From assembly GCA_029866155.1 (NCBI GenBank), contig JARWZW010000031.1, positions 1 through 64,000 of the forward strand: a DNA stretch of 64,000 nt, read 5' to 3'. The notes under the pieces are model-generated. The model ran no database searches. It was not told the DNA's origin and worked only from the letters and a program-made list of their open reading frames with translations. Source of the DNA: Caulobacter sp. GTDB taxonomy: Bacteria; Pseudomonadota; Alphaproteobacteria; Caulobacterales; Caulobacteraceae. Of the stretch, positions 48,037-57,577 are shown piece after piece (positions within the stretch are counted from its first letter, which is position 1; each line of letters starts with the position of its first letter). Position numbers and translations under genes: made by a program.

Positions 48037-49827
48037 ATGGCCTACAAGCCTCCGGTGCGCGACCACGTCTTCCTGCTGGAGGATGTCCTGAAGATTGACC
48101 GCTATGGCGACCTGCCGGCCTTCGCCGATGCGTCCCTGGACGTGGTCAAGCAGATCATCGAAGAGGCCGGCCGGTTTACTGCCGAGGTTCTGGCGCCCCT
48201 CAATGCTGTCGGCGACAAGCAGGGCTGCGTCTGGAACCCGGACAACAGCGTCACCACCCCGACTGGATTCAAGGCGGCCTACGAGCAACTCTGCGCCGGC
48301 GGCTGGACGGGTCTGGGATCGGACCCCGCCTATGGCGGCCAGGGCCTGCCCCACGTGGTGAACCTGTCTTTCAGCGAGATGAGTTCTTCGGCGAACATGG
48401 CGTTTTCTATGTATCCCGGCCTGGCGCATGGCGCCTATTCGGCCATCCATACGGGCGGCAACGACGTCCAGAAGGATCTCTACCTGCCGAAGATGGTATC
48501 CGGCCAATGGACCGGCACCATGAACCTGACCGAACCCCATTGCGGCACCGATCTTGGCCTGCTGCGCACCAAGGCGGTTCCGCAGGGCGATGGCAGCTAC
48601 CGGATCACTGGCCAGAAGATCTGGATCTCGGCCGGCGAGCACGACATGGCCGAGAACATCATCCATCTGGTCCTGGCCCGGATCGAGGGCGCCCCGGCCG
48701 GGGTCAAGGGCATCAGCCTGTTCATCGTCCCCAAGTTCATCCCGGACGCCGCCGGCGAGGTGGGCGTCCGCAACGAGGGCGTCAAATGCGCCGGCCTCGA
48801 AGAGAAGATGGGCATCCATGGCAACGCCACCTGCGTCATGGCCTATGACGAGGCGCAAGGCTGGTTGATCGGCGAGGAAAACTCCGGCCTGAAGATCATG
48901 TTCGTCATGATGAACGAGGCCCGGATCGGGGTTGGCCTCCAGGGTGTCGCCCAGGCTGAGGCGGCCTATCAGGCTGCGGTCGACTTTGCCCGGGACCGTC
49001 TTCAGGGACGGTCCCTGACCGGGGCGAAGAACCCCGAGGGGCCGGCCGATCCGATCATCGTCCATCCCGATGTGCGACGCATGCTGCTGGATTCCAGGGC
49101 GATCATCGAGGCCGGACGGGCCTTCCTGTTCTGGACGGCCCTGCACGGCGACCTGTCCCACGCCCATCCCGACGAGGCGGTGCGCCAGAAGGGCGCCGAC
49201 TATATGGGCCTGCTGACCCCTGTGCTGAAAGGCTATCTCACCGACAAGGGGTTCAAGGTCTGTGTCGACGCCATGCAGGTCCATGGCGGCTCGGGCTTCA
49301 CCGAGCATTTTCCGGCCAGCCAGTATCTGCGGGATTGCCGCATCGCCCTGATCTACGAGGGCACCAACGGCGTCCAGGCGCTGGACCTTGTGGGCCGCAA
49401 GCTGGCGGCCAGCGGCGGCCGGGCGGTGATGAGCTTCTTCGCCGAGATCGACGGATTCGTGGAGGCCGGCAGCGCCGACCCCGCCCTCGTCCCCTTCCTG
49501 GAAGGCCTCGCCGGCGCCAAGGCCCAGCTGCAGGAGGCCACCCTGTGGCTGATGCAGAATGGCCTGGCCAACCCCGACAACGCCGGCGCCGCATCGACCG
49601 ACTACATGCATCTGTTCGGGATCACCGGCCTGGCCTTCATGTGGGCCCAGATCGCCAGGGCCTGCCTGGCGCGCTCCGCCGCCGGCGATACCGACCCCTT
49701 CTACGCCAACAAGCTTGTGGTTGGCCGCTACTTCCTGGAGCGGATCCTGCCCGAGACCGGCGCCCACCTGGCCAAGCTGAAAACCGGCTCGGCCACCCTC
49801 ATGACCCTACCTGCCGAGGCCTTCTGA
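48037..49827 (+). CDS. Acyl-CoA dehydrogenase with extended C-terminal domain (DmdC-like)
   Basis: FAD-dependent acyl-CoA oxidation. The 596-residue length and C-terminal extension fit the DmdC (3-methylmercaptopropionyl-CoA dehydrogenase)-like group, although many members act on other acyl-CoAs. Seen: MNLTEPHCGTDLGLLRTKA, VHGGSGFTEHFPASQYLRD and the catalytic Glu segment LIYEGTNGVQALDLVGRKL. Start MAYKPPVRDHVFLLEDVLK with AAGGAGA nine bases upstream. Its stop overlaps the next gene (TGATG). Confidence 0.93.
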   Translation: MAYKPPVRDHVFLLEDVLKIDRYGDLPAFADASLDVVKQIIEEAGRFTAEVLAPLNAVGDKQGCVWNPDNSVTTPTGFKAAYEQLCAGGWTGLGSDPAYGGQGLPHVVNLSFSEMSSSANMAFSMYPGLAHGAYSAIHTGGNDVQKDLYLPKMVSGQWTGTMNLTEPHCGTDLGLLRTKAVPQGDGSYRITGQKIWISAGEHDMAENIIHLVLARIEGAPAGVKGISLFIVPKFIPDAAGEVGVRNEGVKCAGLEEKMGIHGNATCVMAYDEAQGWLIGEENSGLKIMFVMMNEARIGVGLQGVAQAEAAYQAAVDFARDRLQGRSLTGAKNPEGPADPIIVHPDVRRMLLDSRAIIEAGRAFLFWTALHGDLSHAHPDEAVRQKGADYMGLLTPVLKGYLTDKGFKVCVDAMQVHGGSGFTEHFPASQYLRDCRIALIYEGTNGVQALDLVGRKLAASGGRAVMSFFAEIDGFVEAGSADPALVPFLEGLAGAKAQLQEATLWLMQNGLANPDNAGAASTDYMHLFGITGLAFMWAQIARACLARSAAGDTDPFYANKLVVGRYFLERILPETGAHLAKLKTGSATLMTLPAEAF

Positions 49828-50990
49828 TGAGCGCACTTCAAGTTGAAAGAACCCCCTCTCTGGCCGAGGAAGACATTGTCATCTTCGAAGGCGCGGTGAA
49901 GAAATTCTTCGAAAGCCACGCCCCTGAGTCCCGTGTCGCCAAATGGCGCGAGGACGGCGTTGTCGAGCGGGCCATGTGGACCGAGGCGGCCCAGGCTGGC
50001 CTGTCCTGCCTGTCCATCCCCGAGGAATATGGCGGCATGGGCGGCGACTACCGCCATGAAGTGGTGCTGATGGAACAGCTGGGTCTGATGGCTGTCGACG
50101 GCTTCGGCCTGTCGCTGCACAACGCCATCGTCGCCCCCTACATCTATCACTACGGCAATGAGGAACAGCGCCGTCGATGGCTGCCGCGCATGGCCAACGG
50201 CGAACTGGTCACGGCCATCGCCATGACCGAGCCGGGCGCCGGTTCCGACCTCCAGGGCATCAAGACCACCGCCCGGCTGGACGGCGACCACTATGTGCTG
50301 AATGGCTCCAAGACCTTCATCACCAATGGTCAGACCGCCAACCTGATCATCGTGGTCTGCAAGACTGACGCGGCCCAGGGCGCGCGGGGCACCAGCCTGC
50401 TTCTGGTCGAAACCGACGGCGCCCAAGGCTTCGAGCGGGGCCGCAATCTGGACAAGCTGGGCCAGGAAGCCGCCGATACGTCCGAGCTGTTCTTCAATGA
50501 TGTCCGGGTCCCGAAGGCCAACCTCCTCGGCGGTGATGAAGGTCAGGGCTTCTTCCAGCTGATGAACCAGCTGCCGCAGGAACGGCTGAACATCGCTGTC
50601 CAGGGCCTGGCGACCATCGAGCGGGCTCTGGCCCTGACGATCGACTACGTCAAGCAGCGCAAGGCCTTCGGAAAGTCGATCATCGACTTCCAGAACACCC
50701 AGTTCGAACTGGCGGAATGCAAGACCGAAGCGACTGTCGCCAGGGTCTTTGTCAATCACTGCATCGAGCAGCACATGAAGGGCAAGCTGGACGCCGCCAC
50801 GGCCTCCATGGCCAAGTACTGGGTCACCGATCTGGAGAACAAGATCATCGATCGCTGCCTGCAGCTGTTCGGAGGCTTCGGCTACATGGCGGAGTATCCT
50901 ATCGCCCGCATGTACCGCGACAGCCGGGTCCAGCGGATCTATGGCGGCACCAACGAGGTCATGAAGGTGCTGATCGCCCGCACCCTGTAG
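49827..50990 (+). CDS. Acyl-CoA dehydrogenase
   Basis: A 387-residue standard-length acyl-CoA dehydrogenase. FAD-binding motifs are AIAMTEPGAGSDLQGIKTTA and FITNGQTANLIIV; the C-terminal signature is RIYGGTNEVMKVLIARTL, the GGT form found in long-chain type enzymes whose catalytic Glu lies elsewhere. QLFGGFGYMAEYPIARMYRD is also present. Coupled to the upstream dehydrogenase by TGATG. Substrate chain length is not deducible. Confidence 0.94.
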   Translation: MSALQVERTPSLAEEDIVIFEGAVKKFFESHAPESRVAKWREDGVVERAMWTEAAQAGLSCLSIPEEYGGMGGDYRHEVVLMEQLGLMAVDGFGLSLHNAIVAPYIYHYGNEEQRRRWLPRMANGELVTAIAMTEPGAGSDLQGIKTTARLDGDHYVLNGSKTFITNGQTANLIIVVCKTDAAQGARGTSLLLVETDGAQGFERGRNLDKLGQEAADTSELFFNDVRVPKANLLGGDEGQGFFQLMNQLPQERLNIAVQGLATIERALALTIDYVKQRKAFGKSIIDFQNTQFELAECKTEATVARVFVNHCIEQHMKGKLDAATASMAKYWVTDLENKIIDRCLQLFGGFGYMAEYPIARMYRDSRVQRIYGGTNEVMKVLIARTL

Positions 50991-51002
50991 AAGGCGGAAC
51001 CC

Positions 51003-51464
51003 TTGGCCCACTATATCGCCGTCATCGACTGGGCCCTGCAGCCCGGTGAGGATTTCCTCGCCGGGCGTTACAGCCGCAGGCACAGCCTCGCCTTCGATGG
51101 CGGTGTCGAGATCGCCGCCTCGGCCTCGCCCCATGTGGTCCCGGCCCCCTGGTCGGCCGCCGACGCTGTGGATCCAGAGGAGATGCTGGTGGCGGCCATC
51201 GCCGACTGCCACATGCTCTCCTTCCTGCATGTGGCGCGGGATGCCGGGCTAGTGGTGACGGCCTATCAGGACCGGGCCGAGGGGGTAATGCGCAAGAACC
51301 CCGAGGGCCGGATCGCCGTCACCCGGGTGACCCTTCGGCCTGTGATCGCCTTTGACGGCGGCTGTCCGGCGCCGGACGTCCTCGAACAGCTCCATCACCG
51401 GGCCCATGAGACCTGCTACATTGCCAACTCGGTCAGGACCGAGATCGTGGTGGAGGCGCCCTGA
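51003..51464 (+). CDS. OsmC-family protein
   Basis: A 153-residue OsmC/Ohr-fold protein with two conserved cysteines, in AAIADCHMLSFLHVARDAG and HHRAHETCYIANSVRTEIVV, as needed for thiol peroxidase chemistry. Also seen are RHSLAFDGGVEIAASASP and VDPEEMLVAAIADC. Likely role is organic hydroperoxide or osmotic stress defence in the cytoplasm. The start is TTG 51003, 12 bases after the dehydrogenase; cotranscription with the acyl-CoA genes is likely. Confidence 0.87.
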   Translation: MAHYIAVIDWALQPGEDFLAGRYSRRHSLAFDGGVEIAASASPHVVPAPWSAADAVDPEEMLVAAIADCHMLSFLHVARDAGLVVTAYQDRAEGVMRKNPEGRIAVTRVTLRPVIAFDGGCPAPDVLEQLHHRAHETCYIANSVRTEIVVEAP

Positions 51465-51482
51465 AGGGACGTCGCGCCGACG

Positions 51483-52427
51483 TCAGTGCGGGGCGGCGGT
51501 CCTGCGCTTCGGGACGAAATGCACGACCAGCACGATCATCCCGCCGACGATAACTCCGACCACGGAGGATCCCGCTGCAAAGGCCAGCCAGCCCGTCAGC
51601 GGGCCGACCACCGGGGCCGCGGCCGCCCAGTGGGACGCCGCCTCGACCCAGACCGGGACGGGGCTGAAATGGTAACGCTCCAGACCATGGACCAGGATGC
51701 CGCCACCTACCCAGAGCATGGCGGCCGTGCCGATCACCGTCAGGCCCTGCATCAGGGGCGGCATGGCCTGGACCAGGCCCCGGCCGATGGCCCGGGTCAT
51801 CCGGCCCTTGCGCCGTGACATGTGCAGGCCGATATCGTCCATCTTCACGATGAAGGCCACGGAGCCGTAGACGGCGACCGTCAGCAGAACCCCGACCATC
51901 AGCAGGGCGCCAGCCTGGAGGGGCAGGGGTCTGTCGGCCACTTCCGCCAGGGCGATGGCCATGATCTCGCCGGACAGGATCAGGTCGGTGCGGATGGCGC
52001 CGGCCACCTTCTGGTTTTCCAGGTCCTTGGAACTGATGGCCAGTTCCTCAAAGCTGTCGACCGGGTCGTGATGGGTGAAGGCCTCGACGATCTTCTCCGT
52101 GGCCTCGAAACAGAGATAGGCCCCGCCGATCATCAGGAGGGGCGTCACCGCCCAGGGTGCAAAGGCGCTCAGCAAAAGCGCCCCGGGCAACAGGAACAGC
52201 AGCTTGTTCTTCAGCGAGCCCATGGCGATCCGGGCGACGATGGGCAGTTCCCGCTCCGGGGAGAATCCCATGGCGTAGCCGGGTGTCACGGCGGTGTCAT
52301 CGACCACAACCCCGACGGCCTTGGAGCCCGCCTTGCCGGCTGCCCCGGCCACGTCATCCAGGGAGGCGGCCGCCAGCTTGGCGATGCCGGCGATATCATC
52401 AAGCAGTGCGGCAAGCCCGGATGGCAT
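51483..52427 (-). CDS. DUF808 family membrane protein
   Basis: A 314-residue multi-pass membrane protein beginning MPSGLAALLDDIAGIAKLAA, the DUF808 (YedI) start, with KAVGVVVDDTAVTPGYAMGF and about six to eight hydrophobic segments (LLFLLPGALLLSAFAPWAVT, LQAGALLMVGVLLTVAVYGS, VVGVIVGGMIVLVVHFV). Function of the family is unknown. It is divergent from the histidine kinase. Confidence 0.93.
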   Translation of the reverse strand: MPSGLAALLDDIAGIAKLAAASLDDVAGAAGKAGSKAVGVVVDDTAVTPGYAMGFSPERELPIVARIAMGSLKNKLLFLLPGALLLSAFAPWAVTPLLMIGGAYLCFEATEKIVEAFTHHDPVDSFEELAISSKDLENQKVAGAIRTDLILSGEIMAIALAEVADRPLPLQAGALLMVGVLLTVAVYGSVAFIVKMDDIGLHMSRRKGRMTRAIGRGLVQAMPPLMQGLTVIGTAAMLWVGGGILVHGLERYHFSPVPVWVEAASHWAAAAPVVGPLTGWLAFAAGSSVVGVIVGGMIVLVVHFVPKRRTAAPH

Positions 52428-52633
52428 GTCCTGATCCTCTGGGTTGACGAAAGGCGGCGTTCGACGCCCAGTGGGTAGAGGCTGGGAGGGGTTTCGTAAA
52501 GTCGCCCGACGGGGAGTCGCGGGGGGTTGCGCCTCGGCCAGTCAGGGAATCAGAAATGTTCTCGCCGAGCGTCGTTCTTTCACTGAACCTTAGGGACCAG
52601 GACTGCAGTCTCCTTCCAACAAGGGAGCAATCC

Positions 52634-54382
52634 ATGAGTCTCAGCGGAGGGACCGACAGGTTTGGACTGGCCAGGGCGATCCTTGCCCGGCGCCGGCATC
52701 TGCCTGTGCGTCTGGCCTCCGCCCTCATTGCGGCGGCCGGGGTTCACCTGACCCTGGGCTGGGAACTGGGCTGGCTATGGGCGGCGGTCTTCGCCGCGGT
52801 GCAGATCGTGGAGCACCGGCTCTCGCAGTTCCTGCCCCGGATCGCCGAGACCGCGCCCGGTCTGGCGGCTGGAATCCTGTGTGGCATGTGCGCCCTGTCC
52901 AGCCTGATCTTCGGCGCCCTGGCGCCGGCCCTGTGGATCGGAGGGGGACATTATGGTCCTGCCCTGGGCGTCATCGTTGTCTCCACGGCCATGACCAATC
53001 TGATCGCCATCTGCCGGGGCTCGCGCCTGATGTTCACGGTCTCGGCCCTGCCCTATGCCGTCTACCTGCTGGCCATGCCGATGATGGACTCCGCCCAGGT
53101 CTCGGGGCCCCTGCTGGCCACCATGCTGATTGCAGCAGGCCTGGTTCTGCTGAATGTCATCGGCGCCTGGGCCGCCACAGAGGAGGCGCGTCGCGCCCAG
53201 GATCAGGCCCAGACCGAAGCCGAACTGCAGAGACAGGAGGCCGAGGCCGCGACCAAGGCCAAGTCGGCCTATGTGGCCATGATCAGCCATGAACTTCGGA
53301 CCCCGATCAGCGCCATTCTTGCGGGGGCGGCAGACGCCGAACGCGCTGGCCATGGTCAGGCCCGGCTGATCGGCGAGGCTGGCCGCATGATGACCACGCT
53401 GCTGGACGATATGCTTGACCTCTCCAAGCTTGAGGCCGGCCATATGCAGGTCGAGGTCCTGGATTTCGATCTGCGGCAGACGGTCGCGGACATGGTGCGG
53501 CTCTGGAGGCCCCAGGCGGCGGCCAGGGGTCTCAGGCTGCGTATCCGGGGTTCAAGGTCCCTTCCGGCCTGGGTCAAGGGTGATCCCATGCGCCTGCGTC
53601 AGATCCTCAACAACCTGCTGTCAAACGCCCTGAAGTTTACCGATTCCGGGACCGTGACCCTGGTCCTCGGCGGCCGGGCCGCCCCGTCGGATCACAGGGT
53701 CACCATCACGGTCGATGACACCGGACCCGGCATGACGCCGGATCAGCTCGCCAGTCTTTTTCAGCCCTTCGAACAGCTGGGGCCGCAGACCGCCCGCCAG
53801 CATGGCGGCACCGGGCTCGGCCTGGTGATCAGTCGCGAACTGGCCCGGCTGATGGGCGGCGACCTGGTGGTTGACAGTTCGCCCGGCATGGGCGCCCGCT
53901 TCACCCTGGACATTCCACTGGCCGAGGGCGAGGCCACGGCTCGCGTCCCGGAAGGCTCGCAGGCGGTCGCGGCGGACGACTTATCGCCGCCCCGGGTTCT
54001 GGTCGTGGATGATCACGCAATCAATCGTCAGGCCATCAGCCTGATCCTGGCCCAGGTCGGCATCACGCCGGAAACGGCGGCCTCGGCCGAATCGGCCCTG
54101 GAACGCCTGGCGGTCGAGCCCTTCGACCTGATCCTGATGGACGTCTATATGCCCGACATGGACGGTCGGGAGGCCACCAGCATCCTGCGCTCCCTGCCTG
54201 GTCCCAACTGTCGGACCCCGGTCGTTGCTATCACGGCGTCCGCCACCACCCGCGACTGGGAGGCCTGTCTGGCCGCAGGCATGAATGGCCATGTGGCCAA
54301 GCCGATCCTGCCTGAAAAGCTGTTTGAAGCCATGGACCAGGTTCTCAGCAGCGGATCCGAGGCGCGTCAGGCCGCCGCCTGA
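52634..54382 (+). CDS. Membrane hybrid histidine kinase
   Basis: A 582-residue two-component sensor. Several N-terminal membrane helices (about 20-190) are followed by a short coiled coil. The dimerisation/phospho-His motif is YVAMISHELRTPISAILAG. The ATPase domain has NNLLSNALKFTDSGTV (N box), VDDTGPGMTPDQL (G1), and GGTGLGLVISRELARLMGG (G2). A C-terminal receiver has VLVVDDHAINRQ and phospho-Asp in LILMDVYMPDMDG. Start at ATG 52634 with GGAG upstream. The ligand and target are unknown. Confidence 0.94.
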   Translation: MSLSGGTDRFGLARAILARRRHLPVRLASALIAAAGVHLTLGWELGWLWAAVFAAVQIVEHRLSQFLPRIAETAPGLAAGILCGMCALSSLIFGALAPALWIGGGHYGPALGVIVVSTAMTNLIAICRGSRLMFTVSALPYAVYLLAMPMMDSAQVSGPLLATMLIAAGLVLLNVIGAWAATEEARRAQDQAQTEAELQRQEAEAATKAKSAYVAMISHELRTPISAILAGAADAERAGHGQARLIGEAGRMMTTLLDDMLDLSKLEAGHMQVEVLDFDLRQTVADMVRLWRPQAAARGLRLRIRGSRSLPAWVKGDPMRLRQILNNLLSNALKFTDSGTVTLVLGGRAAPSDHRVTITVDDTGPGMTPDQLASLFQPFEQLGPQTARQHGGTGLGLVISRELARLMGGDLVVDSSPGMGARFTLDIPLAEGEATARVPEGSQAVAADDLSPPRVLVVDDHAINRQAISLILAQVGITPETAASAESALERLAVEPFDLILMDVYMPDMDGREATSILRSLPGPNCRTPVVAITASATTRDWEACLAAGMNGHVAKPILPEKLFEAMDQVLSSGSEARQAAA

Positions 54383-54783
54383 GTCAGGACCTGAAGCCGC
54401 CGGGTCAGGCCGGGCAGGTCGCGCAGCTCACATTCCCAGACCACTGAAACCCGCCAGCCTGCGGCCTCCAGCGCCTCCGAGCAGGCGCTGTCCCGGGCCC
54501 GGTTGCGGCCGACCTTGGCCAGCCAGTAGTCCTGGTTCTGTTTCGGGACCCTGGCCCCCCGGGCGCAGTCATGGCCGTGCCAAAAGCAGCCATGGACAAA
54601 GATCGCCAGGCGGCGGCCCGCCATGACGATGTCAGGCTTGCCGGGCAGATCGGCCCTCTGCAGCCTGTAGCGCAGGCCGAGGCCGGTCAGGATTTTCCGC
54701 ACCGTCCGTTCCGGACCCGTGTCCCGGGAGCGCACCCGCCGCATGACCGCAGAGCGTTTTGCCGGACTGAAGACGTCGGTCAT
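54367..54783 (-). CDS. vsr: Very short patch repair endonuclease Vsr
   Basis: Nicks next to T:G mismatches formed when 5-methylcytosine deaminates. The 138-residue protein has RRVRSRDTGPERTVRKILTG, GLRYRLQRADLPGKPDIVMA with the catalytic Asp, and VHGCFWHGHDC with the zinc/active-site His and Cys residues. It lies two genes away from the C5 methyltransferase on the same strand, with cysK between. Its end overlaps the kinase stop by 16 bases. Confidence 0.95.
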   Translation of the reverse strand: MTDVFSPAKRSAVMRRVRSRDTGPERTVRKILTGLGLRYRLQRADLPGKPDIVMAGRRLAIFVHGCFWHGHDCARGARVPKQNQDYWLAKVGRNRARDSACSEALEAAGWRVSVVWECELRDLPGLTRRLQVLTQAAA

Positions 54784-54819
54784 GGACCAGCCTGCCGGAC
54801 CCTGCTCCAGGCCCCCGGG

Positions 54820-55797
54820 TCAGAGCCCCTCGAACAGCGCTGTCGACAGGTAGCGCTCGGCGAAGCTCGGGATGATGGTGACGATCAGCTTGCCTTCGTA
54901 GCCCGGGCGGCTGGCCAGTTCGAAGGCGGCGGTCAGGGCGGCCCCGGAGGAAATGCCGACCGGCAGGCCCTCCACGCTGGCCGCCTTGCGGGCCATGGCG
55001 AAGGCATCGTCATTACTGACCTGAACGATGTCGTCGATGATGCCGCGATCCAGGATTCCGGGCACAAAACCGGCCCCGATGCCCTGGATCTTGTGGGGCC
55101 CCGGCTGGCCGCCCGAAAGGACAGCGGAATTCTCGGGCTCTACGGCAACCATTCGCAGGGATGGTTTGCGGGCCTTCAGGGCCTGGCCAATGCCGGAGAT
55201 GGTGCCGCCTGTGCCGACTCCGCAGACCACGGCGTCGACCCGTCCGGCCGTGTCATTCCAGATTTCCTCGGCCGTCGAGATGCGATGGATGGCCGGATTG
55301 GCGGCGTTCTCGAACTGCTGGGGCATGACCGAGCCGGGAATCTCTTCCAGCAGTTCCTGGGCCCGGGCGACGGCGCCCCGCATGCCGCGTTCGGCCGGGG
55401 TCAGTTCCAGCCTGGCGCCCAGAAGCAGCAGCATCTTGCGACGTTCTATGGACATGCTTTCAGGCATGACCAGCACCAGGGGATAGCCCTTGGCGGCGGC
55501 GACGAAGGCCAGGGCGATGCCGGTATTGCCGCTGGTGGGTTCGACAATGGTGACGCCGGGGGTCAGGACGCCGTCTGCCTCCATCTGCTCGATCATCGCC
55601 ACCCCGATCCGGTCCTTGACCGAGGACATCGGGTTGAAGAATTCAAGCTTGGCCACGACCTCGCCCAGCGGTTTCAGCTCGGCGGTCAGGCGGGGCAGGG
55701 CGACGATCGGCGTGTCGCCCATCAGGTCGATGACCGACGGAAAGATCCGGCCGCGTCCGGAGCGGCTGAAACGGGCGGTGTCGAAGGGCTTGGGCAT
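54820..55797 (-). CDS. cysK: Cysteine synthase A
   Basis: PLP enzyme making cysteine from O-acetylserine and sulfide. The 325-residue protein has the PLP lysine in [12 protein letters not shown], the substrate loop [20 protein letters not shown], and the phosphate-binding glycine loop [33 protein letters not shown] and the C-terminal [15 protein letters not shown] fit the CysK type. It stands between the methyltransferase and vsr, with gaps of 92 and 36 bases. Confidence 0.96.
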   Translation of the reverse strand: MPKPFDTARFSRSGRGRIFPSVIDLMGDTPIVALPRLTAELKPLGEVVAKLEFFNPMSSVKDRIGVAMIEQMEADGVLTPGVTIVEPTSGNTGIALAFVAAAKGYPLVLVMPESMSIERRKMLLLLGARLELTPAERGMRGAVARAQELLEEIPGSVMPQQFENAANPAIHRISTAEEIWNDTAGRVDAVVCGVGTGGTISGIGQALKARKPSLRMVAVEPENSAVLSGGQPGPHKIQGIGAGFVPGILDRGIIDDIVQVSNDDAFAMARKAASVEGLPVGISSGAALTAAFELASRPGYEGKLIVTIIPSFAERYLSTALFEGL

Positions 55798-55889
55798 GGC
55801 AGGTCTCGCCGGGTCAATGTTGACTTGTCAGGTGGAGATTATCGACCACTGCCGCAAGCCGCCAGCCTCACTGTGAAGGTCCGGCCGGT

Positions 55890-57026
55890 TCACGCCGCCG
55901 CGCCATGATGCGATCCGGAGGCCCCGGCCGCCAGCAGCGGCTCCAGAAGTCCCCGTGCTAGCCAGGACACGACGCTGGCGCTGACGCCGTCCCCCACCAC
56001 CTGCAGCCCGGCTGTCTGGCTCACGGGCAGGCGATAGTCGTCTCCCAGCCCCATCAGTCTGGCCCCCTCCCTCGCGGTCAGCAGCCTCGATCGCACGGGC
56101 CCCTCCCCGGCCACCAGGATCATCTGGCGGGATGAGCCCCCCCGGGGGGTGCGCAGGCAGCCGGCCAGGCCGTCCAGCCGGACCTCTGCCCTGGGGACGC
56201 CTGCCCGGGTCCGGCGAAAGACAGCCCCGATGGCTCGCCCCTTGGCGGCGGCGGCCTCCAGTCTCTGGCGATGAAGCGGCGTCATCTGGTTCAGCAGGAT
56301 TGCTGTCTGGGCTTCCGACCGCCAGGCGACCTGGTCGTCAGGCTCCAGGATGTCGGCAAGCTGCATGTTGCGACGCCGGGGTCCCTCCAGTCGCCAGTCG
56401 ACCCAGCCGGAGCGGAGCGCCGGTGACAGGCGCTCCCGGGCAGCCCTGACCGAGGCGGTCTGATAGGCGGCCGCGCCCGTCAGACCGGCCGGGATTTCTC
56501 CCCTGGCGGCAATGACGAAAACCCTGGGCCTGGACTGCGGGGCAAACCCGGCGGCGTCGATCTCCAGGGCCCCGAACCGGTACCCGGCCTCCGCCAGCGC
56601 CTGGCAGAGGGCCGCGAAATCGGCGCCGCCATGGGAGGTCAGAAGCCCCACCACATTCTCGATCACCACAAGCCTGGGCGCGCGATCCTCGGCCACCAGG
56701 GACCGCATGAGGTTCCAGAATCCGAAGAAGGCGCTGGAGCGGCCTCCGCCAAGTCCGGCCCGGGCCCCGGCCAGGCTGAAGTCCTGGCAGGGCGATGAGG
56801 CCCAGGCGAGATCGGCCTGGCCGGGCAGGGCGCTGGCCTCCAGGGCCCAGACGTCCCCTTCGTGGAAATGACTTGCTGCGTCGGAAAAATTGGCGCGGTA
56901 GGCGCCCGCCTTGACCGGGTCGAAGTCGTTGGCGAAGGCGCAGGTCCAGCCGGGGCCAAGGCCGACCCTGGCCATGCCGCCGCCCGCGAAAAATTCATAA
57001 AAGGTGGGGCCGGCGCTTCGACTCAT
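55890..57026 (-). CDS. DNA (cytosine-5) methyltransferase
   Basis: SAM-dependent C5 cytosine methyltransferase, 378 residues. Motif I is FYEFFAGGGMARVGLG, motif IV is WASSPCQDFSLAGARAG with catalytic Cys, motif VI is VIENVVGLL with the Glu, and motif VIII is FAPQSRPRVFVI. A target-recognition region follows (about 190-300) and motifs IX/X end near GDGVSASVVSWLARGLLEPLL. No restriction endonuclease is adjacent, so it looks like an orphan methylase. The target sequence cannot be read from the protein. Confidence 0.93.
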   Translation of the reverse strand: MSRSAGPTFYEFFAGGGMARVGLGPGWTCAFANDFDPVKAGAYRANFSDAASHFHEGDVWALEASALPGQADLAWASSPCQDFSLAGARAGLGGGRSSAFFGFWNLMRSLVAEDRAPRLVVIENVVGLLTSHGGADFAALCQALAEAGYRFGALEIDAAGFAPQSRPRVFVIAARGEIPAGLTGAAAYQTASVRAARERLSPALRSGWVDWRLEGPRRRNMQLADILEPDDQVAWRSEAQTAILLNQMTPLHRQRLEAAAAKGRAIGAVFRRTRAGVPRAEVRLDGLAGCLRTPRGGSSRQMILVAGEGPVRSRLLTAREGARLMGLGDDYRLPVSQTAGLQVVGDGVSASVVSWLARGLLEPLLAAGASGSHHGAAA

Positions 57027-57085
57027 GGCCTTCAGGGTCTAACCTCGAGGCCCTGCCCGCAAGGCCCCCGCTGGAGAAAGACCCG

Positions 57086-57556
57086 ATGCGCGCCCCGATC
57101 GCCCTGCTGGCTGTTGTCGCCCTGCTTGCCGCCTGCGAACCTGAGGCGCCGGGCGGCGGGACGGCGCCGCCCCCGGCGGACGCCCCGGTCGTCGATCCGG
57201 TGGAAAGCCCGGCAGGGCCTGATGCGGCGGCCTCCGTCTTCGGGGAGGATTTCGTGCTGATCGGGACGGAGCCCTTCTGGCGGCTGGATGTGAAGGGTGG
57301 CGAACTCTCGCTTGCGCGGCCTGATGCAGCGGCCGTCCTGGCCCGAAACGCCGGTTTGGCGGTCAGCCCGACAGGCGCAATCTGGACGGGACAGTCTGGC
57401 GACCAGAGCCTGGTGGCCAGGGTGACGGCCGGCGCCTGCAGCGACGGAATGAGCGACAGGTCCTATCCCTACCAGGCGGAGGTGGCGCTCGGCGACCTGA
57501 TCCTGAGGGGTTGCGGCGTCACAGCCCGGGCCCTGGCGGCCATGCCGCCGGCCTGA
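57086..57556 (+). CDS. Hypothetical lipoprotein with CSDGMSD motif
   Basis: The 156-residue protein has a lipoprotein signal (MRAPIALLAVVALLAACEPE) and a Pro/Ala-rich linker. The folded part has EDFVLIGTEPFWRLDVKGGE, GAIWTGQSGDQSLVARVTAG, CSDGMSDRSYPYQAEVALGD, LILRGCG. The CSDGMSDxxYP pattern recurs in small membrane-anchored proteins of unknown function in Proteobacteria (COG3650 type, from memory). Divergent from the methyltransferase. Confidence 0.75.
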   Translation: MRAPIALLAVVALLAACEPEAPGGGTAPPPADAPVVDPVESPAGPDAAASVFGEDFVLIGTEPFWRLDVKGGELSLARPDAAAVLARNAGLAVSPTGAIWTGQSGDQSLVARVTAGACSDGMSDRSYPYQAEVALGDLILRGCGVTARALAAMPPA

Positions 57557-57577
57557 GTCCCAGCGTTGCGGGCGGCC

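Noticed and set aside
47821..49767. 648-codon minus-strand open frame opposite the acyl-CoA dehydrogenase
   Set aside because: Antisense to conserved dehydrogenase sequence, low complexity, no recognisable motif.
54367..57026. A complete restriction-modification system
   Set aside because: Only a C5 methylase and Vsr are present; cysK and the neighbours show no restriction endonuclease.
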